Shown here: piece after piece, positions 12,701 to 20,696 of the stretch
How the letters are laid out: each line of letters begins with the position of its first letter
Numbering within the stretch: the stretch's first letter is position 1
Assembly (NCBI RefSeq): GCF_040954835.1
Contig: NC_090699.1
Location: forward strand, 14,997,817-15,061,816
Direction: 5' to 3'
Source of the DNA: Lepisosteus oculatus
Taxonomy: Eukaryota; Chordata; Actinopteri; Semionotiformes; Lepisosteidae
Length of the DNA: 64,000 nt
The notes under the pieces: model-generated
What the model was told of the DNA's origin: nothing
Databases searched by the model: none
Seen by the model: only the letters and a program-made list of their open reading frames with translations
Made by a program: the position numbers and the translations under genes

Positions 12701-15078
12701 ATCTAATGCAATTATTGAATTTCATATTAGAAAATGTCTGTGTTTTATTGTTCCCTTAAATTTCAGAGATGTTCTTCTCCGCTGTGACATCAGTGGCTGT
12801 CCTAGTGAATAGGTTTCTCAGATTCTTTGTCCTCTGTAACGGTTTGATAAAGCACGCTCACTGACGTGCAAACAGCATCAATATGGTTGTTTCTGTTCAT
12901 GTCAAATGTGGGAGGAGTTTCTGAAATATCCCCTCCTGGGGGGGCAGGTTTGCTGTCCCAGGAGTCTGAATGATCTTCTAGATCCCATCTCCCCAAATAA
13001 AAGAGTGAGCAACACATCCTCTTTTACCCTTCTGTGTCGTTCCTTCCTTCTGTTCTTGAACTCTCTGATTTCTGTGCTGTTGGCATCTCAGCGCTGAGTA
13101 TCACTAGAAGATCAGTGTTTACAGGCTGCATGTGATGTGAGCTAATGAAAGAGAGTTCACGGCCATCTCCCTGCCAGCACAGGGCGAGGAAAAAAGAACC
13201 TCCCAGATCTCTGATACCTTTTTTCTTATTTTTACAGAAAGATGCAGACCTGCAGGTAAGGAAAATCTGTTTTGTATTACTCGGCCAAAAAGGTTCAGTT
13301 GGATGTGTTCTACTAAGTGAGTTATGCTATACCTATATACTTAATACATATTTCTTTAGATACTGTATGGATTAGAATCTAATGCAATTATTGAATTTCA
13401 TATTAGAAAATGTCTGTGTTTTATTGTTCCCTTAAATTCCAGAGATTTTCTCCTCCGCTGTGACATCAGTGGCTGTCCTAGTGAATAGGTTTCTCAGATT
13501 CTGCTTCTTTGTCTGTTGTAACGATTTGATAAAGTACTGCCATTGACGTGTAAACAACATCAATATGGTTGTTTCTGATCAGGCCAAATGTGGGAGGAGT
13601 TTCTGAAATATCCCCACCTTGGGGGGCAGGTTTACTGTCCCAGGAGCCTGAATTATCTTCTAGGTCCCATCTCCCCAATAAAACAATGAGCATCATATCC
13701 TCTTTTACCTTTCTCATTTCCTCCTTCTGTTCTTGAACTCTCTGTTGTTTCTGATATTTGCTAAGCAGTTTTTTTTGTTTTTAAAGAACACATAGAGTCA
13801 GAAACTTGGTTTTATGTCCCATGAGAAGACTGATGCCTTTATACAATTCAGTGTCCCCATTATATGTAGCCATTGATGTCACAGCTGGATATACTCACCC
13901 TGACACACAAGATCATCCTGCTGCACACCTGATCTCAACACAGACAGCAGTGAAGACACACCTGTTCGCATACCTGAACTCAACACAGACAGTAGTGAAG
14001 ACACACCTGTTCACACACCTGAACTCAACACAGACAGCAGTGAAGACACATCTGTTCACACACCTCATCTCAACACAGACAGCAGTGAGACACACCTGTT
14101 CACACACCTAATCTCAACACAGACAGCAGTGAAGACACATCTGTTCACACACCTCATCTCAACACAGACAGCAGTGAGACACACCTGTTCACACACCTGA
14201 ACTCAACGCAGACAGCAGTGAAGACACATCTGTTCACATACCTGATCTCAACACACACAGCAGTGAAGACACACCTGTTACTTCCTCCAGCTGACACAAA
14301 CAAAAATTCTGGAACAAAGTTTTCAGCTTTTGTTTCTTTCTCTTTACAGAACTTGAGAGTGCACACAGGAATGCAGGTGAGACTGTTTGGTTTCTCAAGC
14401 ATTCATCAATCTCATTAAAATATACAAAGTACAGGTTCAGTGCACTGGGATTACTTAACACTGTTCATCCACAGATCTTCTCATTCGTCTCCTTTCTTGT
14501 CTATAGTGGACGTGACTCTGGACCCCAGAACAGCTCATCCCAGCCTCATTGTGTCGAGGAATGGGAAACAAGTTAGACATGGTGACATACGACAGGATCT
14601 CCCCGACAATCCAGAGAGATTTACTTCCTGTGTCAATGTCCTGGGAAAGGATGGGTTCACCTCAGGTCGACACTACTGGGAGGTGAAGGTGAAAAATAAG
14701 TCCGCCTGGACTTTAGGAGTTGTCAGAGAGTCCATCAAAAGGAAGGGGCAGATCACACTGTGCCCTGAGGCTGGCATCTGGACTGTGTGGCTGAGGGGTG
14801 GGACATACACAGCAAATTCCACTGTCCCTGTTGACCTCCGGCTGGCCCAGAAGCCCCGGAAGGTGGGGGTGTATGTGGATTATGAGGGGGGGCAGGTCTC
14901 CTTTTACAATGTGGAGGAGGAGTCTCATATTTATACGTTCACTTGCAACTTCAGGGAGAAGATCTACCCGTTCTTCAGCCCCTGTACCAATGATGGGGGT
15001 GAAAACTCCAGTAGCCACTCACTGACAGGAGTGATGAAAGCTCCACTGATCATCACTCCTGTCAGTCCCTCTGAGTGA
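6442..15078 (+). CDS. Gene A: PYD-acidic-heptad-B30.2 protein (spliced, predicted)
   Basis: The predicted exons, all phase 1 at internal borders, are 6442-6709 (PYD), 7053-7100 (acidic), 10659-10679 (DEFPRLL), 11085-11105 (QLAVDL), 12562-12579 and/or 13238-13255 (ERCRP), 14350-14376 (ELESAHRNA) and 14507-15078 (B30.2). With one ERCRP exon this gives about 324 aa. PYD domains recruit ASC or other PYD partners; B30.2 domains bind ligands. I infer a cytosolic inflammasome-type sensor or regulator. A lacks the GKRKSYLKA and DESSKEK-type exons present in B, C and E. That interval is occupied by an LTR and a LINE. Because all exons are phase 1, the loss keeps the frame. A also carries a tandem duplication of the ERCRP exon and the alternative hydrophobic exon. 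The start ATG opens the PYD and matches the paralogs. Exon borders follow AG/GT sites but lack transcript support. Confidence 0.75.
7053..7100 (+). CDS. Gene A acidic exon
   Basis: Acceptor 'ttgacag' at 7046-7052 and donor gtgaat after 7100. The 48-bp phase 1-1 exon encodes an Asp/Glu stretch after DDSS. The paralogs have 51 bp because of one extra GAT repeat. The GAT/GAG/GAC run is prone to slippage. Confidence 0.75.
7299..7327 (+). CDS. Gene A alternative terminal exon (PYD-only isoform candidate)
   Basis: Acceptor 'ctgcag' precedes an in-phase reading DDFAGAFAN and then TAA. C and E keep the same exon as DDFVGALAK and then stop, and B has lost the acceptor. Splicing from the acidic exon into it would yield a roughly 115-aa PYD-acidic protein without B30.2. 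No canonical AATAAA is seen close downstream, so this could instead be a decayed exon. Confidence 0.4.
7470..7572. repeat. GTAGTGACA-type low-complexity array, gene A intron
   Basis: A short degenerate run of GTAGT, GACAGT and GGTAGT words in the intron after the alternative exon. Longer versions of the same array occur in the introns of B, C, D and E. Confidence 0.8.
7573..8021. mobile_element. Solo-LTR-like repeat
   Basis: Begins tgtcacaaag and ends tttgttaca (TG...CA). It contains the shared words 'gcagatggcagaatccgg' and 'ggggccaggcgctc'. The same repeat begins at 44809 in locus D at the same position in the GTAGT array, and similar family members lie at 12022, 29496 and about 31303. No clear target-site duplication is visible. 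Confidence 0.5.
8206..9707 (-). mobile_element. L2-clade LINE fragment (reverse transcriptase), minus strand
   Basis: The minus strand encodes RT palm sequence with PKILERAVTFQL, FEPLQSGFRQLHSTETAL and the catalytic-Asp motif LDLSAAFDTVDHNIL at about 9705-9100. A downstream part at 8626-8336 has a degenerate YADDT box (HFHADNTDDTS) and NCDKTEVMLIG. The 3' part of the LINE, present in locus D, is deleted here at about 8206, and an unrelated insert of about 330 bp (8630-8960) splits the RT. It is dead, and antisense to the host gene. Confidence 0.8.
8630..8960. mobile_element. Unclassified insertion inside the LINE RT
   Basis: Sequence between the LINE 'GVPQG'-type region and the YADDT-type region that does not fit the RT reading frame. 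The same insert is present in each of the three 2170-bp units of locus D, so the nested insertion predates the duplication of loci A and D. It starts near 'tgtgttgtgtcaaac'. The element family is not recognised. Confidence 0.45.
10659..10679 (+). CDS. Gene A mini-exon DEFPRLL
   Basis: A 21-bp phase 1-1 exon with acceptor ctgcag and donor gtaagt. It is homologous to the DKLLKQL/DELLKQL exon of B, C and E and to 51994-52014 in pseudogene D. Heptad-size exons like this sit before B30.2 in butyrophilin genes. Confidence 0.65.
11085..11105 (+). CDS. Gene A mini-exon QLAVDL
   Basis: A 21-bp phase 1-1 exon with acceptor cctgcag and donor gtgagt. It is conserved in B (25392-25412), C (36900-36920), D (52427-52447) and E (60584-60604), with both splice sites intact in all copies. 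Confidence 0.7.
11640..11935. repeat. GTAGTGACA-type array, gene A intron
   Basis: About 300 bp of degenerate (agtagtgac)-like repeats with tri- and hexanucleotide drift. The reading frames through it (Ser/Val/Thr or Leu/Thr rich on either strand) are low-complexity artefacts. Confidence 0.85.
12022..12462. mobile_element. Solo LTR with 5-bp target-site duplication
   Basis: Ends are tgtaacaaag...cgggaca (TG...CA, 441 bp), flanked by gaaag at 12017-12021 and 12463-12467. Gene C keeps the uninterrupted site 'aatgaaagtgagctcac' near 38325. A 'gcttaaataagg' box in the 3' part is shared with the 31303 element. It sits in the intron before the first ERCRP exon. Confidence 0.7.
12562..12579 (+). 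CDS. Gene A mini-exon ERCRPR (copy 1)
   Basis: An 18-bp phase 1-1 exon with acceptor tttacag and donor gtaagg. The duplicate is at 13238-13255. Including one or both copies keeps the frame. Confidence 0.6.
12767..12864 (+). CDS. Gene A alternative hydrophobic terminal exon, copy 1
   Basis: Acceptor tttcag, then in phase EMFFSAVTSVAVLVNRFLRF and a short tail ending in TGA. An AATAAA follows at 12996-13001. The same reading frame is preserved in 13443-13546, in C and in E despite intron drift, which argues for coding use. It would replace B30.2 with a hydrophobic tail. Confidence 0.5.
13238..13255 (+). CDS. Gene A mini-exon ERCRPA (copy 2)
   Basis: An 18-bp phase 1-1 exon with acceptor tttacag and donor gtaaggaaa. 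It is the second member of the duplicated exon pair. Confidence 0.6.
13443..13546 (+). CDS. Gene A alternative hydrophobic terminal exon, copy 2
   Basis: Acceptor attccag, then EIFSSAVTSVAVLVNRFLRF, a Cys/Phe-rich stretch CFFVCCN, and TGA. AATAAA is at 13677-13682. It is more like C and E than copy 1 is, which lacks two codons after RF. Confidence 0.5.
13918..14290. repeat. 43/45-bp minisatellite before the penultimate exon of gene A
   Basis: About eight units of the type 'ctgatctcaacacagacag' + 'cagtgaagacacacctgtt' + 'cacacac'. Two units are 43 bp (gtgagacac instead of gtgaagacac) and alternate with 45-bp units, giving an 88-bp higher-order repeat. Gene B (about 29410-29495) and C/E (about 39565-39640 and 63250-63325) have only about two units. 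Confidence 0.85.
14350..14376 (+). CDS. Gene A mini-exon ELESAHRNA
   Basis: A 27-bp phase 1-1 exon with acceptor ctttacag and donor gtgaga. It precedes B30.2. The paralogs read EFESARTNA (B) and EFERARRNA (C, E). The arrangement resembles the short exon next to B30.2 in butyrophilin genes. Confidence 0.7.
14507..15078 (+). CDS. Gene A exon: PRY-SPRY (B30.2) domain and stop
   Basis: Acceptor ctatag at 14501-14506. The exon starts VDVTLDPRTAHPSLIVS (PRY) and continues through RFTSCVNVLG, GRHYWEVKV, WTLGVV, VGVYVDYEGGQVSFYNV and YTFTCNF to IITPVSPSE and TGA. All landmark B30.2 motifs (LDP, WEV, LGV, DYE) are present. A has a 10-residue insertion near the C-terminus (SHSLTGVMKA) absent from B and C. 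The loop after ITL reads CPEAGIWTVWLRGGTYTANS, unlike B and C. A longer ORF starting at 14440 only reads back into the intron. Confidence 0.9.
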
Positions 15079-16850
15079 CACATAATATCTATAGGAGGGG
15101 CAGCATGTATAATAACTGTTGTGTATTTTGGGTTCATTGACTTTTTGTTCTGTTTGTGTTGTGTTGTTGACTAGTATGCATATTGTGTTCTGTTTTTTGA
15201 TCACGCAGTTTTGTGACTCGAGCTCCTTTTCTTCTGATTTCTGATTCCCTATAGGATCTAGCATTTCAAACATCACCATAGCCTGTGAGAGTTACAATAA
15301 TAACATTTACTGTAGATCAGCAATATCCAAAAGCAACATGGAATTATTACATTTGTGAAAGCTATCAGCCAGAGATTTTCATGAAAATCATTCTGCTTTC
15401 AAAGTTACTGTACTAATAAAAAAGTGAAGGCTGTACAAATTCTAAAGCTGATTATTTCGAAAAATAAATATGTTTTTTTCTGTATTTTAACCTGCCACCT
15501 CTGCTGCCTTTTAGTCTCTAGCAAAATTGTAAAGACAAAGAGAGGAAGTATTAAAATTACAATGAAAGCTAAAATAAAGTTTTCCTGTATATTGAAACAG
15601 TAATAATCTCTTATGTTCACATAACGGACTTAAGAAAACACTGTACAAACAACCCCAGTGAATGCACTTTCTCTGATTGTTTAGAGATTGTCCACACAGT
15701 ACAGCAGATGTAAGTGAGTTTATGATCGGTGACCTCAGGTCTATATGTGGAATAACTACATGCAGACAGCACCCCAGGTCCGGAACTGAACCCCAGACCC
15801 CAGCAATGAAAGGCAGCAATGCTGTTTCACAGATGTCGGAAGGGACGAACCGTGGAGAGACAGGAGAGCAGAAAAAGACCCTATGCATAGCGGAGGAACA
15901 GGGGTTAGCCCGGGCTCAGCAGTGCAGGAGTCGTATGCCCTCATGCAGCGGATGTGGGGTGATTTGGATGCTCGGCGGGTCTCAAGACATCTGAACGTCA
16001 ATGCTGAGTAAAGGTGAATGAGAGACACGGAAATATATAGCCCCAGAGAGAGAGACACCGGACAGCAAAGGACAGGAAACTAGGTACGGGATAGAGTAGG
16101 ATATCTGTGGGAGGGGCAGCATGTATAATAACGATTGTGTATTTTGGGTTCATTGACTTGCTGTTGTGTTTGTGTTGTGTTGTGGACTAGCAGGCATATT
16201 GTGCTATGTTTATTGATCAGACAGTTTCGTTACTCGATCTCCTTTTCCACTGATTTCTGATTCTCTATAGGAGCAAGCATTTCAAACATCCCCGCAGCCT
16301 GTGAGAATTAGAAAAAATAACATTTAGCGAAGCAATATCCAAAAGCAACATGGAATTATTAAATCAGTGAGGACTGTCAGCCAGAGATTTTCAAGAAAAT
16401 CATTATGCTTTCAAAGCTGCTAATCAAAAAGTGAAGGCTGCAAAAATCCTAAAACCGATTATTTAGAAAAATAAATTAAGTTTTTAAAATGTCCAGTTCA
16501 TTTTCTGTATTTTAACCTGTCCGCTGTACTGCCTCCTAGTCTCTCTCAAAAATGTAAAGACAAAGAGAGGAAGATACTGAAATTACAATGAAAGCTAAAA
16601 TAAATATTATCAGTATATTGAAAAATCTCCTTTGTTCACATAACGGTTGGACATAAGACAATAGAAACGACCCCAGTGAATGCTTTCTCTGATTGTTTAG
16701 AGATTTTCCACACAGTACAGCAGATGTAAGTGAGTTTATGATTGGTGACCTCAGCTCTATTTGTGGAATAATACATGCAGACAGCTCCCCAGGTCTGGAA
16801 CTGAACCCCAGACCCCAGCAATGAAACACAGCAATCCTGATCACTGCACC
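15079..16850 (+). repeat. Duplicated 3' flank of gene A
   Basis: The sequence following the stop ('ggaggggcagcatgtataat') recurs at about 16108, each time followed by the same 3' flank and by a block 'cacagtacagcagatgtaag' at 15695 and 16715. AATAAA at 15415-15420 is a candidate poly(A) signal for gene A. An interspersed segment (about 15812-16100) related to 52636-52949 separates the two copies. Single copies of the flank follow B30.2 in gene C (to about 41140). Confidence 0.65.
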
Positions 16851-17119
16851 CCCATGCTGCTTATCCCTTTAATCTGGAAATGCCCCTGCTCTACAAGACA
16901 GTAGCTGTTTATAAATAATTTTTTATCTGTTATGTGTTAAAAAAGCATGCTTCTCAATGAAATGGTATTCTTCTTTCTTAAATATATAATTTGTTCAGCA
17001 TTGGTACCACATTTTGTTCATTTGCTTTATGCTAAAAACGTGGATACCCACACTCTCAGTCAAACAGTAAACTGCTTACTGGATTCCTCACAGATAAATA
17101 AATCCACACTGGGGATTTG

Positions 17120-17400
17120 CTCATCCATCTAAACCTCTTCTAACCACTTCTCCTAATTCAGGGTCATGGCAGTACCCAGTCCCAACAAGCAACAGGAGAA
17201 AGACAGGATACACCCTGGACAGGACAACCACCCCATCACAGGGCAGGCAGACACACAGACACACAGACACACTGGACAGGACACCACCAGGAGGAAACCC
17301 ACATGAACACGGAGAACAGGCAAACTCCACAAAGACAGCACCCCAGGAATTAGGCCCAGGGCCGCAGCAATGTGAAACAACATTGCTCACCACTCTGCCA
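17120..17400 (-). mobile_element. SINE-like interspersed repeat, minus strand
   Basis: The block 'cacatgaacacggagaacag' + 'gcaaactccac' and the terminal 'accactctgccacc' resemble the common fish SINE/L2-tail module in reverse. Paralogous copies are at 53235-53515 and, more diverged, 41390-41690. Confidence 0.6.
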
Positions 17401-19446
17401 CCTTGGAATCTTCAAATGGAAGAACAAACTTTCTCTGGATTGAAATCCAGTCCAGTCCAGTCAAAGTCAAACCAAACCAGCCTCACGGGTTAAAAGGAAA
17501 TTTTTTGTTGTGTTACAAAAAGATTCAAAGTAAAGAAAGAAATATTCCTGAATAACAAACACATACAGTATCATACAGTATACGAAATACTATAAAATGA
17601 TGCACTACATTGAACACAGAATCCACCAATTTACCAATAAATACTTTAATACTGTAAATAGTTTTATAACAGTTGAGATGAGACACTGAATAGCCTCAGA
17701 GTAGATGCTACTGCAGAACTGCTCTAGATTTGAGACAGGAAACTCATTCACAATTTAAGAAGCTTGTGGTTAAGAAAAGGCTATAACAAAGATGAAAGCG
17801 GACTTAATATATGACAAGTGAAACAGAAACACGAAGGGTTTTACAAACTGACACCTCACCTCCGTGCTTCTTGTGTGACCTAAAGCACGTCCCTCTGCCT
17901 TTGTAATTATCTCTGAACTGCAGAGAAAAACCAAGGTCTGTCAACAGTTCTTCCACTTCCATTTTCCAGATCAAGTCTTCAAAATTGCCTTGACAGCAAA
18001 AGCAGAGACTTCTAATAAAATTATTACAATATAGCACCTATAAAAAAAAACTATTTTAAAATGCAGAGGAAAATATTTATACATTGCAGGTATAGGGAGA
18101 AGTCCAATTATTTCACTTAGATTAAGTGTTATTAAAGATTTCTAGTAAGGTTTGTGTGCCTTTACCTATAGCCTGTTGCTTGTTACAGGAATGTAGCTAA
18201 AGAGGAACCGTTCTGTGATCTCAGTCGCAGGATGATCTAAAGGTCTTTGTATGTGGGAAGACTTTCCTAGGACAGTCCAGATCCAGTTGTCCATAAGCCC
18301 TAAGATGGATGTCCACTGCAAGCTCCTGAATGTCCAGCAGATAGCCAAGATACCTGGGCTGGACATAATCTTAAAAGTCACAGGCCATGGACAATCATCA
18401 AAGAAGATTATCAACCAGCCAGAGACCTGACGGGAATGGGGACACACTCCACCTGGTAGCTTCTTGACCAATCACCAACTGTATTTTCCCCAGTTAAAAA
18501 GTTGTGCATCACCTCTAACTTTCCCGCTGAACCAATTTGGCTGACTGACAACAGAACCATGTGCCAGCCACACTTGTTGTCTAAACTTTGGTACTTAAAC
18601 GTTTTTCTGAAGCTCCAAGTTTGAGACTAAGCCAGTACTTAAAGACAGAATTATTTAAGCATCAATGCAGCAGAGCACAGATTGGACAGCACTGTGACAG
18701 ACACAGTCAGCTTTTCCCCTATCGGTCTCCGCTGGAGTTACGAATCCACGTTTGTGGTTGAGTATAATATAATATCGACTATTACTGTCCTCGAGAATTC
18801 TATTGTTACATTAACACATGTTGATACCAATTTAATTCATTTAAGTAACACTATTTACTTATTAGAACCTGAATATTGATGTGTTTATAAGGAGCTAGTG
18901 TAATTGATCTTGTACTATGTGTATTATCCTTGTTTTATGAAACATTCCTTTATACTCATTATAGCTCAATAATTCTCATGTGCCATCTGAATCAAATCCG
19001 ACTCTTGTGTATTTACCTCAAATGCTTTTATGTACAAATTGTTTTATACTTAAATAGATGCATTCTGTGTGTTGTGAATCCTCCTGAAGAGTCCCTGTTG
19101 TTCTGCTGATTGATTCCTAATAGCCAAAGTAAACTCACACTGTTTACTGTTACAACTAAATATTCTGTCAGTAAATTCACACAAAACCCCCAAACAGGTC
19201 TCCACTGGATTAAGGTATATTCCAAGCAATATAACTGCAGGCCAATAGACTCCACAGGTTAAGATTTGTCATCAGATGGGTTGATCAACAAATGTTTCCT
19301 GTAAGGTCACAGGTCAGCGGTGTGTATCTGTGGTCACTGATAAGTTCATACACACTCACTGTCCATGTGGGACTCCTGCTCTGCTCCTTGTGGGAGCAGT
19401 CTTGTGGGATTCTTCCCCATTGTCGTCATAAAGCCTGGAGAAGCCC

Positions 19447-19650
19447 GTGCCTGTTCACTGGTCTCTGAGCCCAAACAGCCACAGTTCACCCCAGATCACC
19501 CCAGCAGTGATTAATGTCAGAGGTACATTAATTGGGAGAACTGTTCACTGGTCTCTGAGCCCAGACAGTCACAGTTCACCCCAGATCACCCCAGCAGTGA
19601 TTAATGTCAGAGGTACATTAATTGTGAGAACTGTTCACTGGTGTCTGAGC
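19447..19650 (+). repeat. About 105-bp tandem duplication upstream of gene B
   Basis: 'gttcactggtctctgagccc' through 'aggtacattaattg' occurs twice here but once in C (31866) and E (55554). It lies about 800-1000 bp upstream of the PYD exon. Any reading frame through it is not supported as coding. Confidence 0.85.
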
Positions 19651-20385
19651 CCTGGAAGCCCATTGGGATTTTTATAGCTCATTCGAAAAACGGCAATGCA
19701 GTGTGTGCAGAGTAACAGCAGTGCTTTTGAGTTTTCAAGTGCATATCTTGATGTAATCAAGTCTCAAAGCCTTACCCCTTCCAGTGGAGGAATAACTGCT
19801 GATCAAAGTCATGAAAAGACAAAGTCTTGGAGGAATAACTGCTTATCTAATGAATTCCAAGGGGCAAGACGAGCTGTGGACTTTGTAACAGTTAACGCTT
19901 GTTTCGTTCTTACTGTACTGTAAATATTTTCACTGGAAAAAAATACTCTTGGTTCTCATTGTAGGAAATGATGTAATACTTGTTTAATGCAAGTGGAAAA
20001 AAATCCTGATTATCATGATCTTTAAATTGAACAATAAGAAAAATAATAACTGAATTTAGGAAGGTATGAGGTTTATTTAGGCAAGTAAAAGTTTTATTTA
20101 GCTCACCAGGACAGAAAAAAAGTTCTGACATAGCAGCTACCCAATATCCCACCCCAAGACACACTTGTGAAACAGCAGGTTTGAAGAGTGACTTCAGCAA
20201 GTCAAAACCACAGAGAAGAACTCTGACAGAGAGACGACATACATTCTGTAACTACTTATATATTGTACTGTAACTGTACCGTATAGTTTGCTAGAAATCA
20301 CCTCAGTTTTCATTTTTATTGGTATTCAACAAAGCAACTGGGTTAAACTTTAACTTTTTTTACAGTGCATTTGGTGTAATTGTGC

Positions 20386-20393
20386 TATAAATA
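20386..20393 (+). promoter_or_regulatory. TATA-like box of gene B
   Basis: TATAAATA 43 bp before the start codon, in a conserved context 'attgtgctataaatattcac' shared with C and E. It could be a core promoter with a very short 5' UTR. A 'tttttttacag' just upstream could instead be the acceptor of a leader exon. Confidence 0.4.
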
Positions 20394-20428
20394 TTCACAG
20401 AGAAACTGTGAGAAGAGCTTTATAGAAA

Positions 20429-20696
20429 ATGAGCTCAACCATCAAGGACCACATCATCCACAGCCTGGAGAGTCTGGATTCAGACAGGTTGAAGAGATTT
20501 AAGGACAAGCTCATTGACATGGGAGAAGGAGGCAAGTTCCCTAGAGCAGAAGTCATCAACTATGATGCTATAGAGCTGGCAACACGTCTGATTGCTGTCT
20601 ATCAGGAACACGGCGCTGTTAAAAAGACAATTGCAATTCTGCGTGGCATTCACGAAAACAAAGTCGCTTCAGATCTGGAAAGCAAGATAGAATGTG
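20429..20696 (+). CDS. Gene B exon: pyrin (PYD) domain
   Basis: MSSTIKDHIIHSLESL start, DRLKRFKDKLIDMG helix region, FPRAEVINYDAIELATRL, YQEHGAVKKTIAIL and an end in LESKIEC, then donor gtaagt. It has the same length and splice phase as A, C and E. The PYD surface is rich in Lys/Arg on helix 2 and Asp/Glu elsewhere, as expected for charge-driven PYD-PYD contact. Confidence 0.85.

Larger units (their letters stand above)
12463..13800 (+). repeat. Tandem duplication of the exon pair in gene A (about 680-bp unit, two copies)
   Basis: Unit 1 starts at 'gagttcactgctatctcc' (about 12470) and unit 2 at 'gagttcacggccatctcc' (about 13150). Each contains an ERCRP mini-exon, the intron with 'aaaaaggttcagttggatgtg', the hydrophobic terminal exon and its AATAAA. 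B, C and E have a single copy. The two units are visibly diverged, so this is older than the C/E duplication. Confidence 0.85.
16880..20430 (+). repeat. Upstream block of gene B, paralogous to 52990-56640 upstream of gene E
   Basis: Long near-identical stretches align with the region upstream of E (offset about 36.1 kb). The block contains a SINE-like repeat (17120-17400), then about 2 kb with no gene I recognise (17400-19400), and the promoter-proximal block. In gene C the part equivalent to 17036-19408 is missing and replaced by an LTR-like repeat. Confidence 0.85.

Noticed and set aside
13478-13717. Minus-strand ORF over the hydrophobic exon's 3' UTR (also 12802-13017)
   Set aside because: Not preserved as an ORF in C and E, and the sense strand better explains conservation through acceptor, frame and AATAAA.
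14440-14506. N-terminal extension of the B30.2 ORF (MHWDYLTLF-type start) in A, B and C
   Set aside because: It lies in the intron upstream of a conserved ctatag/ccatag acceptor. The homologous exon in butyrophilin/TRIM genes starts at VDVTLDP, and the upstream reading is only carried over because the introns are also conserved.
17121-17393. Cys-rich minus-strand ORF (SPCSCGFPPGG) at 17121-17393 and 53236-53508
   Set aside because: It lies entirely within a SINE-like repeat and its reading is a known type of repeat-derived artefact.
20302-20318. Possible interferon-response-like element ('cagttttcatttttat') upstream of gene B
   Set aside because: Only one half matches the GAAANNGAAA pattern; such AT-rich matches are expected by chance.
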